A stretch of DNA of 17,160 bases, from contig JBGSMF010000241.1 in the NCBI GenBank assembly GCA_041740315.1, positions 1 to 17,160 on the forward strand, given 5' to 3'. Within the stretch, counting starts at the first letter, position 1, and every line of letters starts with the position of its first letter. Under the pieces are notes generated by a model, which searched no databases, was not told the DNA's origin, and saw nothing but the letters and a program-made list of their open reading frames with translations. The position numbers were made by a program, and so were the translations under genes. Source of the DNA: JBGSMF01 sp041740315 (lineage in GTDB: Bacteria; Chloroflexota; Anaerolineae; Fen-1058). Below, piece by piece: positions 16,992 to 17,160 of this stretch.

Positions 16992-17159
16992 TTATCGGAA
17001 ATAGCAGGACTGGCATCCCCATGCCAGTCCGCCAACGTACACCCTGGACTGCCCGTCCAGGGCAGGCTTGCACCTGCGCTGCGCTTGGCCCCTTCGGGAG
17101 TGCAGCCTGCCTGGCGCAGACAGGGTGTGGGGATACGTTGGCTACGTTATTTCCGATAA
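16992..17159. mobile_element. Probable MITE-like element with 12-bp terminal inverted repeats
   Basis: TTATCGGAAATA (16992-17003) and TATTTCCGATAA (17148-17159) are perfect 12-bp inverted ends of a 168-bp segment. Inner pairs are nested symmetrically: GCCAACGTA (17031-17039) with TACGTTGGC (17134-17142), ACACCCTG with CAGGGTGT, and GGCAGGCTTGCAC with GTGCAGCCTGCC (one bulge). Two local hairpins sit on the left side (17007-17030 and 17042-17061). No protein is encoded. The window stops one base past the right end, so a target duplication cannot be checked. Confidence 0.6.
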
Positions 17160-17160
17160 A

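Noticed and set aside
16704..17073. Short minus-strand frames of 61-83 codons
   Set aside because: They overlap hairpins and repeat ends, show no domain or ribosome site, and read like translated repeats.

Overview
The window looks like a chromosomal segment from a member of the Chloroflexota (Anaerolineae-like), probably an environmental genome. This is an inference. It rests on a moderately high G+C content, many short palindromic repeats (two of them inside a coding frame), a transmembrane Ser/Thr kinase paired with an FHA/winged-helix protein, and a giant secreted protein ending in an FLPVVLKN-type tail like those of many Chloroflexota exported proteins. No rRNA, tRNA or CRISPR was seen.

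Layout. On the minus strand, 1-2203 carries a MacB/LolD-type ABC exporter: ATPase 1454-2203, then an FtsX-like permease that starts at TTG 1417 and runs off the left edge. On the plus strand, 2488-7309 holds a CaCA-family Ca2+/H+ antiporter, a CBS-CBS-ACT protein, a double zinc-ribbon protein and an internally shortened penicillin-acylase homologue. The last three are nearly contiguous and look like one operon. A lone lipoprotein (7437-8033) converges on a minus-strand msrP-msrQ methionine sulfoxide repair pair (9826 down to 8106), with a stem-loop between them. The msrP signal sequence carries both a Tat motif and a lipobox.

From 9971 rightward lies the most interesting locus. A promoter divergent from the one for msrP drives a membrane Ser/Thr kinase with an extracellular DNRLRE-like domain. 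Its stop codon overlaps the start of an FHA plus OmpR-type winged-helix protein. After a 278-bp spacer with a perfect hairpin repeat and two sets of 10-11 bp direct repeats comes a 1387-residue secreted protein. That protein has a six-bladed Kelch propeller, a gingipain-type (C25, caspase-fold) protease domain with an intact His/Cys pair, a domain resembling the C25 propeptide but placed after the catalytic domain, two Ig-like domains and the FLPVVLKN tail. The inferred circuit is an outside ligand sensed by the kinase, read by the FHA/winged-helix regulator, and controlling the secreted caspase-like protease.

The last 460 bp have no gene. They hold a strong hairpin and two inverted-repeat-bounded, highly structured segments of about 165 bp; the second (16992-17159) looks like a complete MITE.
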